A stretch of 15,260 bases of DNA. Origin: Arenimonas sp. Its GTDB lineage: Bacteria; Pseudomonadota; Gammaproteobacteria; Xanthomonadales; Xanthomonadaceae. The position numbers and the translations under genes were made by a program. The stretch covers positions 3,055-18,314 of the forward strand of contig DNNT01000245.1 in assembly GCA_003497545.1 (NCBI GenBank), read 5' to 3'. The notes under the pieces were generated by a model. It saw only the letters and a program-made list of their open reading frames with translations, ran no database searches and had not been told where the DNA came from. Positions within the stretch are counted from its first letter, which is position 1, and the number at the start of each line of letters is the position of its first letter. Below, in pieces: positions 1 through 7,659 of the stretch.

Positions 1-108
1 GGTCAGCACCACCGCGCCCACGCTCAGCCCGGACCAGGGCGCATGCGCCTGCGCCAGGGTGTGTTCGGCCATGGAAACCAGCACCTCGCGCTCCCGGGGA
101 TCGTGCAT
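1..108 (-). CDS. Probable cytidine deaminase, N-terminal fragment cut by the window edge
   Basis: Only the first 36 codons are present, read from an ATG at 108-106 to the left edge. The fragment contains residues AEHTLAQAHAPWSGLSVGA, which matches the N-terminal pattern of cytidine deaminases (a helix, then A-x-A-P-[YW]-S-x-[LF]-x-V-G-A). Members of the family deaminate cytidine and deoxycytidine to uridine and deoxyuridine in pyrimidine salvage, in the cytosol. The zinc-binding H/C-A-E and P-C-x-x-C motifs would lie outside the window, so catalytic competence cannot be judged. The gene follows the phosphodiesterase on the same strand after a gap of about 100 bases. No good Shine-Dalgarno sequence precedes the chosen ATG. 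Another deaminase-fold enzyme is possible. The call rests on one short motif. Confidence 0.55.
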   Translation of the reverse strand, partial: MHDPREREVLVSMAEHTLAQAHAPWSGLSVGAVVLT

Positions 109-204
109 GGTGGCGCACCGTGTCGGCGCCGGATCGGCGCCCGCCCAGCATCACGCCTGCGCCCGGGGCGCGGATATGACGTGGATCAAGCGGGAAATGC
201 CGAT

Positions 205-221
205 GGCCGCTTTCAGCGGCC
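205..221 (-). terminator. GC-rich hairpin over the phosphodiesterase stop codon
   Basis: GGCCGC (205-210) and GCGGCC (216-221) form a perfect 6-bp stem with a 5-base loop that contains the TGA stop of the phosphodiesterase gene. Two further pairs are possible beyond one mismatch. On the minus strand no T-run follows, so this is not a canonical intrinsic terminator. It could act as a weak terminator or as a 3'-end stabilising structure before the deaminase gene. Confidence 0.25.
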
Positions 222-1295
222 GTCGACGGCGGCGCGGCCCAGGGCCGGGTCGTCGGTGAAAAAGGCGTCCAGGCCGGCCGAAAGATAGCGGCGGATTTCG
301 CGCACCGAGCCGGCCTCGTTGCGGGCCGCCGGGCCGGCGTCGTCCTGGAAGCGCGGCTCCAGGAAATAGTTCTCGGGACGGAAGGTGTAGGCCACAACCT
401 CCAGCCCGGCGGCGTGGGCGGCGTCCACGAGCGCGCTGCGCCAGCCGTCGCCCTGCGGCTGCAACTGCAGCATGGCGTAGGGCGGGCCGATCGCGTCGGC
501 GTAGTCCGCCACCTCGCGCAGGCCTTCGGGCGACACCAGCCGCGCGTAGGGCACCGGCGTGCCGGCGGCCACCGTGTCGTAGGGCGCTGCGTCGGGCGCG
601 CCCACCAGCTGCAGCAGGCGGATATTCCCGCCACGCGGCACCGCGGCGCGCAGCGCACGCAGGTTGGCGGTTTCGAAGGACTGGATCAGCACCGGCGCGC
701 GGCGGGTGTAGGCGTGCGCGGCCAGCGCGTCGAGCAGCGGCTGCTCCATCGCCAGGTTGCGCTCGGCGAAATGGCTCGGGTGTTTGATCTCCGGCACCAG
801 GCCGACCACCCGCCCGCGCTGTTCGGATTCCGCCGCCACCAGCGCCACGATTTCATCGAAGGTGGGCACTTCGAACCGGCCGTCGTTGGCAGTGGAGCGC
901 AGCTGCGGCAGGCGTTCGCGCGCGCGCAGGGTCTTGAGCTCGGCCAGGCTGAAGTCTTCGGTGAACCAGCCTTCCACCCATTCGCCGTCCACCTGCCTGC
1001 GCGCCTTGCGGTCCGCGAATTCGGGGCGCGTGGCCACGTCGGTGGTACCGGAGATTTCGTTCTCGTGGCGCGCCACCAGCACGCCGTCGCGGGTCATCAC
1101 CAGGTCGGGCTCGATGGCGTCGGCGCCGTCGGCGATGGCGCGCGCGTACGCGGCCAGCGTGTGCTCGGGCAGCCAGGCGCTGGCGCCGCGATGGGCGATG
1201 ACCTGCGAACCTTGGTCGGATGGTTGCGGCATGGGAGTCGCTCCCTGGGTCGTCGGGTCCTGGAGCCAAGCCAGCAGAAGTAGGATGGAAAGCAT
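213..1295 (-). CDS. Glycerophosphodiester phosphodiesterase (GlpQ-like, GDPD family)
   Basis: Hydrolyses glycerophosphodiesters (deacylated phospholipid head groups) to sn-glycerol-3-phosphate and an alcohol. In the 360-residue product the GDPD motif begins with H35-R36-G-A and continues with E62-P-D64 (metal ligands) and H77 in VARHE. A second acidic patch follows at PEIKH (169-172), and the C-terminal FFTDDP motif sits near 345-350. The roughly 70-residue insertion between the catalytic His and the PEIKH strand is typical of the longer GlpQ-type enzymes, which are periplasmic. The start is uncertain. The ATG at 1295 gives a short hydrophobic N-terminus (MLSILLLLAWL) but has no nearby ribosome-binding site. 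An internal ATG at 1232 (residue 22) has a GGAG 8 bases upstream, but starting there removes the hydrophobic stretch. A longer reading frame to 1436 would overlap the divergent dipeptidase and is unlikely. Confidence 0.92.
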   Translation of the reverse strand: MLSILLLLAWLQDPTTQGATPMPQPSDQGSQVIAHRGASAWLPEHTLAAYARAIADGADAIEPDLVMTRDGVLVARHENEISGTTDVATRPEFADRKARRQVDGEWVEGWFTEDFSLAELKTLRARERLPQLRSTANDGRFEVPTFDEIVALVAAESEQRGRVVGLVPEIKHPSHFAERNLAMEQPLLDALAAHAYTRRAPVLIQSFETANLRALRAAVPRGGNIRLLQLVGAPDAAPYDTVAAGTPVPYARLVSPEGLREVADYADAIGPPYAMLQLQPQGDGWRSALVDAAHAAGLEVVAYTFRPENYFLEPRFQDDAGPAARNEAGSVREIRRYLSAGLDAFFTDDPALGRAAVDGR

Positions 1296-1342
1296 TCTTG
1301 TAGAGTGCGAGTCGTTCCCCTTCCAGGCAAGAGGCCGCCCAC

Positions 1343-2542
1343 GTGAAGCGCACCGTACTGTCCCACGCCCTGCTCGCCTGCCTGCTCCTGGCTCCCGCCA
1401 GCCAGGCGTCCACGCTGGACGCGCAGGCACTGGCACGCGACGCCATCATCGTCGACACGCACATCGACGCGCCGACGGTGCTGCTCTCGCGCTGGGCCGA
1501 CCTGGGCCAGGCCGCGCCGGACCGCGAGTTCGACCATCCGCGCGCCAAGGCCGGCGGCCTGGACGTGGCCTTCATGTCCATCTACACCTCCGCCGCGCAG
1601 GACGCCGACGACAGCGCCTGGGGCGTGGCCAACCAGATGATCGATGCCGTCGAGGCGCTTGCGCACCGGCACCCCGGAAAATTCGCGCTCGCGCGCTCCC
1701 CGGACGACGTGGCGCAGGCCGTGGCCGAAGGGCGGGTGGTGCTGGCGCTGGGCATGGAAAACGGCGCGCCGGTCGGCGAAGACATCGGACAGCTGCGCTT
1801 CTTCTTCGATCGCGGCGTGCGCTACATCACCCTCGCCCACGGCGACAACAACGCGCTGGCCGATTCCGCCTACGCGGCGCAGCCCCGTTGGAACGGCCTC
1901 AGCCCGTTCGGACGCGAGGCGGTGGCCGAGATGAACCGGCTGGGCATGATGGTGGACGTGTCCCACCTCTCCGACGCCGCGGCGCGCCAGGCCATCGAGC
2001 TCTCGCGCGCGCCGGTGGTGGCGACGCACTCGGCCTTCCGCCACTTCACGCCGGGCTTCGCCCGCAACATCGCCGATGCCGAGGCGCTGGCGCTGGCCCG
2101 CAAGGGCGGCGTGGTGCAGGTGCCGTTCGGCACGCCGTTCGTGGACCCGCAGGCCGCCGCCGAAACCGCGGCCTATTTCGTGGCGCGGGCCGAACACGAC
2201 CGCCGCGTGGCCGAACTTCGCGCGCAGGGCAAGCCGCTGCCCGCGGAGGATTTCGACGCCGCCTGGGACGCCGCGCACCCGCCCCGCTCCGTGCCCCTGG
2301 ACCGCGTGCTCGACCAGGTGGACTACGGCGTGAAACTGCTGGGCATCGACCACGTGGGCATCGGCTCGGACTTCGACGGCGTGGGCGGCGCCCTGCCGGA
2401 GAACCTGCGCTCGGTGGCCGACTACCCGCGCCTGGTGGAAGGCCTGGCGGCGCGGGGCTACAGCGAACAGGACATCCGCAAGATCCTCGGCGGCAACCTG
2501 CTGCGCGCCTGGCGCGCGGTGCAGGACGCCGCCGCGCCCTGA
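1343..2542 (+). CDS. Membrane dipeptidase, peptidase family M19, secreted
   Basis: Zinc dipeptidase of the renal-dipeptidase family, which cleaves dipeptides and is known to tolerate a D-residue at the C-terminal position. The 399-residue product has all expected metal and active-site positions: H40-x-D42 (DTHID), E139 (GMENG), H208 (DVSHLS), H229 (ATHS) and D343 (GSDFDG). Residues 1-22 form a signal peptide (MKR, hydrophobic core, then SQAS), so action in the periplasm is likely. Translation starts at a GTG preceded by AAGAGG 8 bases upstream. The gene diverges from the phosphodiesterase across 47 bases and converges on the D-glutamate/peptide operon, from which only 16 bases separate it. 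It could therefore serve the same substrates, supplying free amino acids from dipeptides, but it has its own promoter direction. Family assignment is firm; substrate is not known. Confidence 0.95.
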   Translation: MKRTVLSHALLACLLLAPASQASTLDAQALARDAIIVDTHIDAPTVLLSRWADLGQAAPDREFDHPRAKAGGLDVAFMSIYTSAAQDADDSAWGVANQMIDAVEALAHRHPGKFALARSPDDVAQAVAEGRVVLALGMENGAPVGEDIGQLRFFFDRGVRYITLAHGDNNALADSAYAAQPRWNGLSPFGREAVAEMNRLGMMVDVSHLSDAAARQAIELSRAPVVATHSAFRHFTPGFARNIADAEALALARKGGVVQVPFGTPFVDPQAAAETAAYFVARAEHDRRVAELRAQGKPLPAEDFDAAWDAAHPPRSVPLDRVLDQVDYGVKLLGIDHVGIGSDFDGVGGALPENLRSVADYPRLVEGLAARGYSEQDIRKILGGNLLRAWRAVQDAAAP

Positions 2543-2571
2543 GCCGGCGGCCCCCGCTTCAGCGCGCCGGC
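2543..2571. terminator. Hairpin between convergent genes, possible bidirectional terminator
   Basis: GCCGGCG (2543-2549), starting directly after the dipeptidase stop, pairs perfectly with CGCCGGC (2565-2571), leaving a 15-base loop. The structure fills the 16-base convergent gap and runs over the last codons of the serine hydrolase. Neither side carries a T-run, so termination is inferred from position and stem strength only. Confidence 0.35.
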
Positions 2572-4160
2572 AGGATCTCCAGGTCCTGGTAGTTGTAGCT
2601 GAAGTCGGCGGTCGGCGAGACCGCCTTCATCGTGATGCGCGCGACCTTGCCCTCGGCATCCAGCGAGAACGTGACGTAGGCCGGCTCGATGGCCTCGTCG
2701 TCCCAGTCGGCGCGGAAGGTGTCGTGGCGGTGGTGGCTGAGCGTGGCCACCATGCCCGGCGACTGCGTGAAGTCCAGGCGCAGGCGCCCGCCCTCGAAAG
2801 CCACGCCGATGGGACCGTACCAGGCGTCGGCGTAGTCACCGGCGTAGGCGGCCAGCGGCAGCGAAGGCCGGCCCCGCCCGCCCTTGACGACGCCCGCCGC
2901 CGCGGCCGCCAGGGCATCGGCGCCGGCCTTCAGGCGCGCGGCGTTCCACTGCGCGAAGTCCGCCACCCAGTCGTGCTGCGCATCGGGCAGGCCGAGGTAA
3001 TGGTCCAGCAGCTCGTTGCCGATGCCGCGCAGCACGTGCACGTCCTCGGAATTGATGGTGATGGCGATGCCGACGTCCTCCTGCGGCACCAGCACCACGA
3101 AGGTGAGCACGCCGAACACCGCGCCGCCGTGCTGCACCACCTTCACGCCCCGGTAGTCCTGCACGCTCCAGCCCAGCGCATAGGACTGGAACTGCGGCGT
3201 GGCGTCGGCGATGGGTTCGGGGAACGGCCGGATCGGCACGAGCACCTGCGGCGTCCACATCTCTCGCGCGGCGGCTTCGCTGAAGAGCCGGGCCGGGTCG
3301 CCGCCCTGCGCGCCGGGGATCGCGCCCTGCGCCAGCTGCACCTGCAGCCAGCGCGCCAGGTCGTTGGCGCTGGCGGCCAGGCCACCGGCCGGGGCCGCCG
3401 TCTGGCCCAGGCCGTCCTTCTCGTCCAGCACCTGCTGGCGCCCGAGCCCGCGCAGCGCGCCGTCGATGCGTGCGTGCGGCTGCGCGCGGTTGGCGTTGGC
3501 GAAGCGGGCGTCGAGCGTGGTGGTGGCGTGGCGCATGCCGGCGGGACGCAGCAGCCGCTCGAGCACGAAGTCTTCCCAGGAGCGGCCGCTGACGGCTTCC
3601 ACCAGTTGGCCCGCCACCACGTACAGGATGTTGTCGTAGGCATAGCCGCTGCGGAAGCTGGTCTTGGCCTCGATGTGGCGCAGCGCCCGCACCACGTCGG
3701 CGCGGGAGCGCGAAGTGCGCGGAACGTAGAGCAGGTCGCCCGCGCCCAGGCCCAGGCCGCTGCGGTGCACGAGCAGGTCGCGCACCGTCAGCTCCCGCGT
3801 CACCCACGGGTCGGCCATGCGGAAATCGGGAAGGTGGTCGGCCACCGGATCGTCCCAGCCGAGCTTGCCCTCGTCCACCAGCACGGCCAGCGCGGCCGCG
3901 GTGAAGGCTTTGCCGGTGGAGCCGGTGGGGAAGATCGTGTCGGCATCAACGGGCTCGCGGCCGCCCAGCCTGCGCACGCCATAACCCCGGGCGAGCGCCA
4001 CCTCGCCGTCTTCGACGATGGCGATGGCCAGCCCCGGTACGCCGTGCTGCTGCATGGCCGTTTCGATGCGCGCATCGAGATCGGCGGGAGGCGCGGCGGC
4101 GGCGCAGGTGGCGAACGTGGCGAGCAGCGGAGCGGCAAGACGGAACGGCCGGGACTTCAT
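2559..4160 (-). CDS. Secreted serine hydrolase, class C beta-lactamase/PBP fold, last gene of the operon
   Basis: Member of the beta-lactamase-related serine hydrolases (PF00144), which includes D-aminopeptidases, DD-carboxypeptidases and esterases. The 533-residue product has the three fold motifs: S81-T-G-K84 (nucleophile), Y175-D-N177 and H344-G-G346. Residues 1-22 are a signal peptide (MKSRPFRLAAPLLATF...AAA), so it is periplasmic or secreted. Residues from about 430 to the end form a separate beta-rich C-terminal domain resembling the DUF3471-type extension of such hydrolases. The start at 4160 is supported by AGGAG 9 bases upstream; an in-frame ATG at 4181 lacks such support and would bury the signal peptide. 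It lies 27 bases after the DUF1611 gene. Context suggests action on D-amino-acid-containing peptides, but motifs alone cannot separate peptidase from esterase activity. HGG instead of KTG is usual in the class C-related peptidases. Confidence 0.9.
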   Translation of the reverse strand: MKSRPFRLAAPLLATFATCAAAAPPADLDARIETAMQQHGVPGLAIAIVEDGEVALARGYGVRRLGGREPVDADTIFPTGSTGKAFTAAALAVLVDEGKLGWDDPVADHLPDFRMADPWVTRELTVRDLLVHRSGLGLGAGDLLYVPRTSRSRADVVRALRHIEAKTSFRSGYAYDNILYVVAGQLVEAVSGRSWEDFVLERLLRPAGMRHATTTLDARFANANRAQPHARIDGALRGLGRQQVLDEKDGLGQTAAPAGGLAASANDLARWLQVQLAQGAIPGAQGGDPARLFSEAAAREMWTPQVLVPIRPFPEPIADATPQFQSYALGWSVQDYRGVKVVQHGGAVFGVLTFVVLVPQEDVGIAITINSEDVHVLRGIGNELLDHYLGLPDAQHDWVADFAQWNAARLKAGADALAAAAAGVVKGGRGRPSLPLAAYAGDYADAWYGPIGVAFEGGRLRLDFTQSPGMVATLSHHRHDTFRADWDDEAIEPAYVTFSLDAEGKVARITMKAVSPTADFSYNYQDLEILPAR

Positions 4161-4187
4161 GTATGACGACTCCTGGGGCAACGGGAT

Positions 4188-5231
4188 TCAGCGCAGGCAG
4201 GCGTCCACCAGGCGCTCGAAGGCGGCGCCGCCCCGCATCGGGTCGGCGACGGGCAGGCCGAGGCGCTGGCTTTCCGCCGCCATCAGCCGCCGCGCCTCTT
4301 CGGCCGGCAGCGCGCCGGTGTTGAAACTCAGCCCGGCACAGCGGATGCCGGGATTGGTGCGGCGGCCGAGGCGGATGGCCAGGTCGATCACCTCCTCCAC
4401 GGCCGGGATCTCGAAATCGGGGTATCCGAGCATCCGGGTCCGTCCCGGCTCGTGGCACACCACGATCACGTCGGGCTGGCTGCCATGCAGCAGGGCCAGG
4501 GTCACGCCGGCGTAGGCCGGATGGAACAGCGAGCCCTGGCCCTCGATCACGTCCCAGTGCCCGGGCGCGGCGTCGGGCGAGAGCACCTCGGCGGCACCTG
4601 CGGCGAAGTCGGCCACTACGCCATCGAGTGGAATGCCGGCGCCCGAAATCAAAATGCCGGTTTGCCCGGTGGCACGGAAATCGGCGGCGTGTCCGCGCTC
4701 GGCGAAGGCACGGGCAAGCTTCAGTGCGGTGTACTTCTTGCCCAGCGCGCAATCGGTGCCGAGCGTGAGCAGGCGCTTGCCGGCGCGACGACGTCCGCTG
4801 GCGACCGGCAGGCCGGCGGGCGGCTCGCGCACATCCACCAACCGGCGTCCCAGTCTTGCCGCCACTTCACGCAGCGGCGCGATGGCCGCCAGGCGGGCAT
4901 GCATGCCGCCCACCAGGTCCAGGCCGGCTTCCAGGGCTTCGCACAGCGTCGGCACCCAGTCCGGCGGAATCCGTCCGCCGGGCGTGGCGACGCCGATCAC
5001 CATGGCCCGGGCGCCCGCCGCCTTCGCCTGCACCGGCGTGAGCAAGGGCAGGCCCGTGCTCACGCGAGCTCCCGGCAGAACGAATTCGCCGAGGCATCGC
5101 TCCGGCGCCCAGTCGCGCAGGCCAAAGGCCGTCTTGGCATAGGCCGGCTCGGTGATGTCGCCGAGGAAGAGCAGGTAGGGCTGCGGCAACGCGGTGGCTG
5201 GCGTGGCCACGGGCAGGGGGGTGTCGGTCAT
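4188..5231 (-). CDS. dgcN: DUF1611 protein, probable D-glutamate N-acetyltransferase DgcN
   Basis: DUF1611-family cytosolic protein of 347 residues. Published work on marine bacteria and haloarchaea assigned the family (DgcN) to N-acetylation of D-glutamate, feeding the racemase DgcA. Visible features are an N-terminal Rossmann-like domain (about 18-140, with LGD near 23-25 and GGMH at 108-111) and a P-loop-like C-terminal domain. The latter has G158-TDCALG-K165-K166, RATGQTGI (186-193), EGQGS (230-234) and CHEPGR (259-264). No signal peptide or membrane segment is seen. The ATG is preceded only by a weak AGG. The gene lies 60 bases downstream of the TonB-dependent receptor gene, across a strong hairpin, and 27 bases before the second serine hydrolase. 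Its partner epimerase/racemase is in the same operon, three genes upstream. Domain assignment is strong; the reaction is transferred from the family. Confidence 0.82.
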   Translation of the reverse strand: MTDTPLPVATPATALPQPYLLFLGDITEPAYAKTAFGLRDWAPERCLGEFVLPGARVSTGLPLLTPVQAKAAGARAMVIGVATPGGRIPPDWVPTLCEALEAGLDLVGGMHARLAAIAPLREVAARLGRRLVDVREPPAGLPVASGRRRAGKRLLTLGTDCALGKKYTALKLARAFAERGHAADFRATGQTGILISGAGIPLDGVVADFAAGAAEVLSPDAAPGHWDVIEGQGSLFHPAYAGVTLALLHGSQPDVIVVCHEPGRTRMLGYPDFEIPAVEEVIDLAIRLGRRTNPGIRCAGLSFNTGALPAEEARRLMAAESQRLGLPVADPMRGGAAFERLVDACLR

Positions 5232-5249
5232 GGCAGGCCTGGGGCAAGG

Positions 5250-5271
5250 CCCGCCGGCCGGAGCCGGCGGG
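5250..5271 (-). other. Very stable intercistronic hairpin with UNCG-type tetraloop
   Basis: CCCGCCGGC (5250-5258) and GCCGGCGGG (5263-5271) form a perfect 9-bp all-GC stem. On the transcribed (minus) strand the loop is UCCG closed by a C-G pair, which fits the exceptionally stable UNCG class. It sits in the 60-base spacer after the receptor stop codon and about 18 bases before the dgcN start. No T-run follows, so it is more likely an mRNA-stability or partial-termination element than a full terminator. Confidence 0.5.
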
Positions 5272-5291
5272 GTGGGAGGTCAGTCCCGGAC

Positions 5292-7595
5292 TCAGAACCG
5301 GTAGTCGAACTGGAGACCGACCGTGCGCGGCTGGATCGGCACCGCGCGCAGCCAGGCCACCGCGCCGGTGAGCGCACTCTCGACGGTATCGATCGAGGAA
5401 TAGCCCTTCTCGTCGGTGGCGTTGTTCAAGAACAGTCGCAGGTCCCAGGTGGTGTTGCCGACGCCGGCATACAGGTCCAGGGCGCCGTAGTGGCGCAGGT
5501 CCAGCGGCGCCGTCACCACTTCGTCGACGACCTCGCCGCCGACCAGCACGCGCTGGCGGTCGCTGGTCCCGGCCACGCGGTCGCCCACGTGGCGCCAGGC
5601 GCCGCCCACCCGTCCGGTCCATGCCTGGCCGACGTCGAACCGGTACTCGGCCGTGGCCGACCAGCTGATCTTGGGCACGTAGGGCATGCGGTCGCCGCCC
5701 AGGCCGCTCACCAGTTCGACGTCGAAGCCGGCCTGCGGCACCACCACGGGCTCGAAGTCGCTCTTGAGCTCGGCGCGGATCCACGAGGCGTTGAGGCCGA
5801 GGCGCCAGGCGTCGTTCGGACGGAATGCCAGGGCCATCTCGATGCCTTCGCTGGTCGCCTCGCCACCGTTGACCAGGCCGCCGACGCCGTTGACCGAGGT
5901 CGCGACCTGGATGTCTTCCCAGTCGATGGAATAGGCGGCGATGTCAATGAGGCCGCGGCCATCGGCGAAGCTGGCCTTCATGCCCAGCTCGGTGCTGGTG
6001 AGCATGGACGAATCCACGCTCGCCGGCAGGCCGACGACGGCGGCGTTGGGGCCGCCGGGCTGGTAGCCGGTGGCGACGCGGCCATAGACCATCACGTCGT
6101 CGTTGACCTGGAACTGCGGGCTCAGGCTCCAGGTGAAGACGTCCTCCTCGGACGTGCCACCCGTGGTACCCAGCGGCACCAGCAGTCCGGCGCTGACGTC
6201 CTGCACGTACTCCTGGTCATTGTTCGACTGGCGCACGCCGGCACCGAGCGAGAAGCGGTCGGTGAACTGCCAGCTGGCGTTCGCGAACACCGCCACTTCG
6301 GTGTAGTCACTGGGCAGGGAGAGGTCGGCCAGCACGCCGGCGATCTGGTCGAAGGGCGCCGGCAGCGGCGAACCATCGAGCTGGGTCAGGTCGACGAACT
6401 GGCCCTGGACGGCGTCTTCCTTGGTGTAGAACGCGCCGACCATCCAGGTCAGCGGGCCGTCGCCGGTCGAGACCAGGCGGAACTCCTGGGTGAACTTCTC
6501 GAGGTCCAGCGAATAGTCGACGCCCGAGGCGCCCGGCTCGGGCAGGCCGAGCAGCAGGTCGGCGACGCCGCCGAAGGGGATGGTGGCGTCGATCGCATAG
6601 AAGGTGTCCGTCTTGGACCAGCTGCTGGCGGAGACGAACGAGGTGGCGCCCAGGTCGACGTCGAAGGTCAGCGAGTACAGGTCGATGTCCTTGGAGAAGC
6701 CCGGCACCACCCAGTACTGGTCGGTGCGTCGCCCGAACACCAGGCCGCCGGTGTCGGCGTCCACCGCCTCGCCGGCGCGGCCGTCGATCGCCGTGCTCTG
6801 GCTGATCACCGACAGGCGCATGTCGACCTTGTCGCCGTCGTAGAAGAGCGCCGCGCGCGCGCTCTCCTGTTCGCCGGAGTCGATGTCCTCGCTGCCGTCG
6901 AAGGCGTTGTCGGTATAGCCTGCCAGGTCGTTGCGGGCGTAGCCGAAGGCCAGCCCCAGGCGATCCTGCTTGAGCGGCACGCTGCCGGTGAAGCGCACGT
7001 CCCAGCCATTGCCACCGTCGGCCACCGCATTGAAGCCGGCGCCGAAGCGGAAGGCGCTGGCGCCCAAGTCGGGTTCGCGGGTCACGTACTTGAGCAGGCC
7101 GCCCATGGTGCTGGCGCCGTAGAGCGTGCCCTGCGGGCCACGCAGCACCTCGATGCGGTCGAGGTCGAAGGGCAGGTAATCGAGCACCAGGGTGGTGGCG
7201 GCCTGGTAGAGGCCACTCGAACCCACCGGGACTTCGTCGATGTAGGTGCCCACCGTCGTGCCGGAAGACAGGGCGGCGATGCCGCGCATGGAGACCGACG
7301 TCAGTCCCGGCGCGCCGTTGTTCTGAACCTGCAGGCCGGGCACGTAGTCGGCGTAGTCGGACAGCTGGTTGGCGTTGAGGTTCTCGATCTGCTGCTCGTC
7401 GATCACGCTGATCGCGGCCGGCACGTCTCGCACGTCCTCGCTGCGTTTGCTGGCCGTGACCAGCACGGTGTCGAGCACGGTGGTCTCGCCCTCCTCCTGC
7501 GCAAGCGCCGGGGCGCCGGTGCAAAGCAGGGACAGGGCGATTGCCGCGACCAGGGGCTTGCGGGTGGTGGCAGGGTTGGAAGACCGCGTTTTCAT
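5292..7595 (-). CDS. TonB-dependent outer-membrane receptor
   Basis: Outer-membrane beta-barrel for TonB/ExbBD-driven uptake of a large or scarce substrate. The 767-residue product has a signal peptide (residues 1-32, ending ALAQ), a TonB-box-like stretch (TVLDTVLVTA, 39-48), and a plug domain of about 55-172. The plug carries the conserved VSMRGI (101-106) and LRGPQGTLYG (151-160) patterns. The barrel ends in the aromatic C-terminal signature DYRF expected for BAM recognition. There is no N-terminal STN signalling domain, so control by a FecIR-type sigma/anti-sigma pair is unlikely. The ATG is preceded by GAGGAG about 8 bases upstream. It lies 64 bases after the peptide transporter and 60 before dgcN. 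Automated annotation would often assume iron-siderophore uptake, but the neighbours (peptide carrier, D-Glu enzymes, peptidases) and the absence of iron genes argue for an organic substrate such as a peptide or muropeptide. That substrate is inference. Confidence 0.95.
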   Translation of the reverse strand: MKTRSSNPATTRKPLVAAIALSLLCTGAPALAQEEGETTVLDTVLVTASKRSEDVRDVPAAISVIDEQQIENLNANQLSDYADYVPGLQVQNNGAPGLTSVSMRGIAALSSGTTVGTYIDEVPVGSSGLYQAATTLVLDYLPFDLDRIEVLRGPQGTLYGASTMGGLLKYVTREPDLGASAFRFGAGFNAVADGGNGWDVRFTGSVPLKQDRLGLAFGYARNDLAGYTDNAFDGSEDIDSGEQESARAALFYDGDKVDMRLSVISQSTAIDGRAGEAVDADTGGLVFGRRTDQYWVVPGFSKDIDLYSLTFDVDLGATSFVSASSWSKTDTFYAIDATIPFGGVADLLLGLPEPGASGVDYSLDLEKFTQEFRLVSTGDGPLTWMVGAFYTKEDAVQGQFVDLTQLDGSPLPAPFDQIAGVLADLSLPSDYTEVAVFANASWQFTDRFSLGAGVRQSNNDQEYVQDVSAGLLVPLGTTGGTSEEDVFTWSLSPQFQVNDDVMVYGRVATGYQPGGPNAAVVGLPASVDSSMLTSTELGMKASFADGRGLIDIAAYSIDWEDIQVATSVNGVGGLVNGGEATSEGIEMALAFRPNDAWRLGLNASWIRAELKSDFEPVVVPQAGFDVELVSGLGGDRMPYVPKISWSATAEYRFDVGQAWTGRVGGAWRHVGDRVAGTSDRQRVLVGGEVVDEVVTAPLDLRHYGALDLYAGVGNTTWDLRLFLNNATDEKGYSSIDTVESALTGAVAWLRAVPIQPRTVGLQFDYRF

Positions 7596-7632
7596 TGGCC
7601 AAACTCCTCGTGGGCCGGTGGAACGGAAACCA

Positions 7633-7645
7633 GGGCCCGGGGCCC
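7633..7645 (-). other. Short GC hairpin in the spacer between transporter and receptor genes
   Basis: GGGCC (7633-7637) and GGCCC (7641-7645) can form a 5-bp stem with a 3-base loop. An overlapping 12-base perfect palindrome, CCGGGGCCCCGG, lies at 7637-7648. It sits in the 64-base spacer after the transporter stop codon and has no T-run. It may tune expression of the receptor relative to the upstream genes, or be a by-product of high GC content. Confidence 0.25.
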
Positions 7646-7659
7646 CGGTGGATGCAATG

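Noticed and set aside
757..2592. A 611-codon plus-strand frame overlapping the phosphodiesterase and dipeptidase
   Set aside because: It is out of frame with the M19 gene, which has all catalytic residues, and its translation is Arg/Gly/Ala-rich without motifs.
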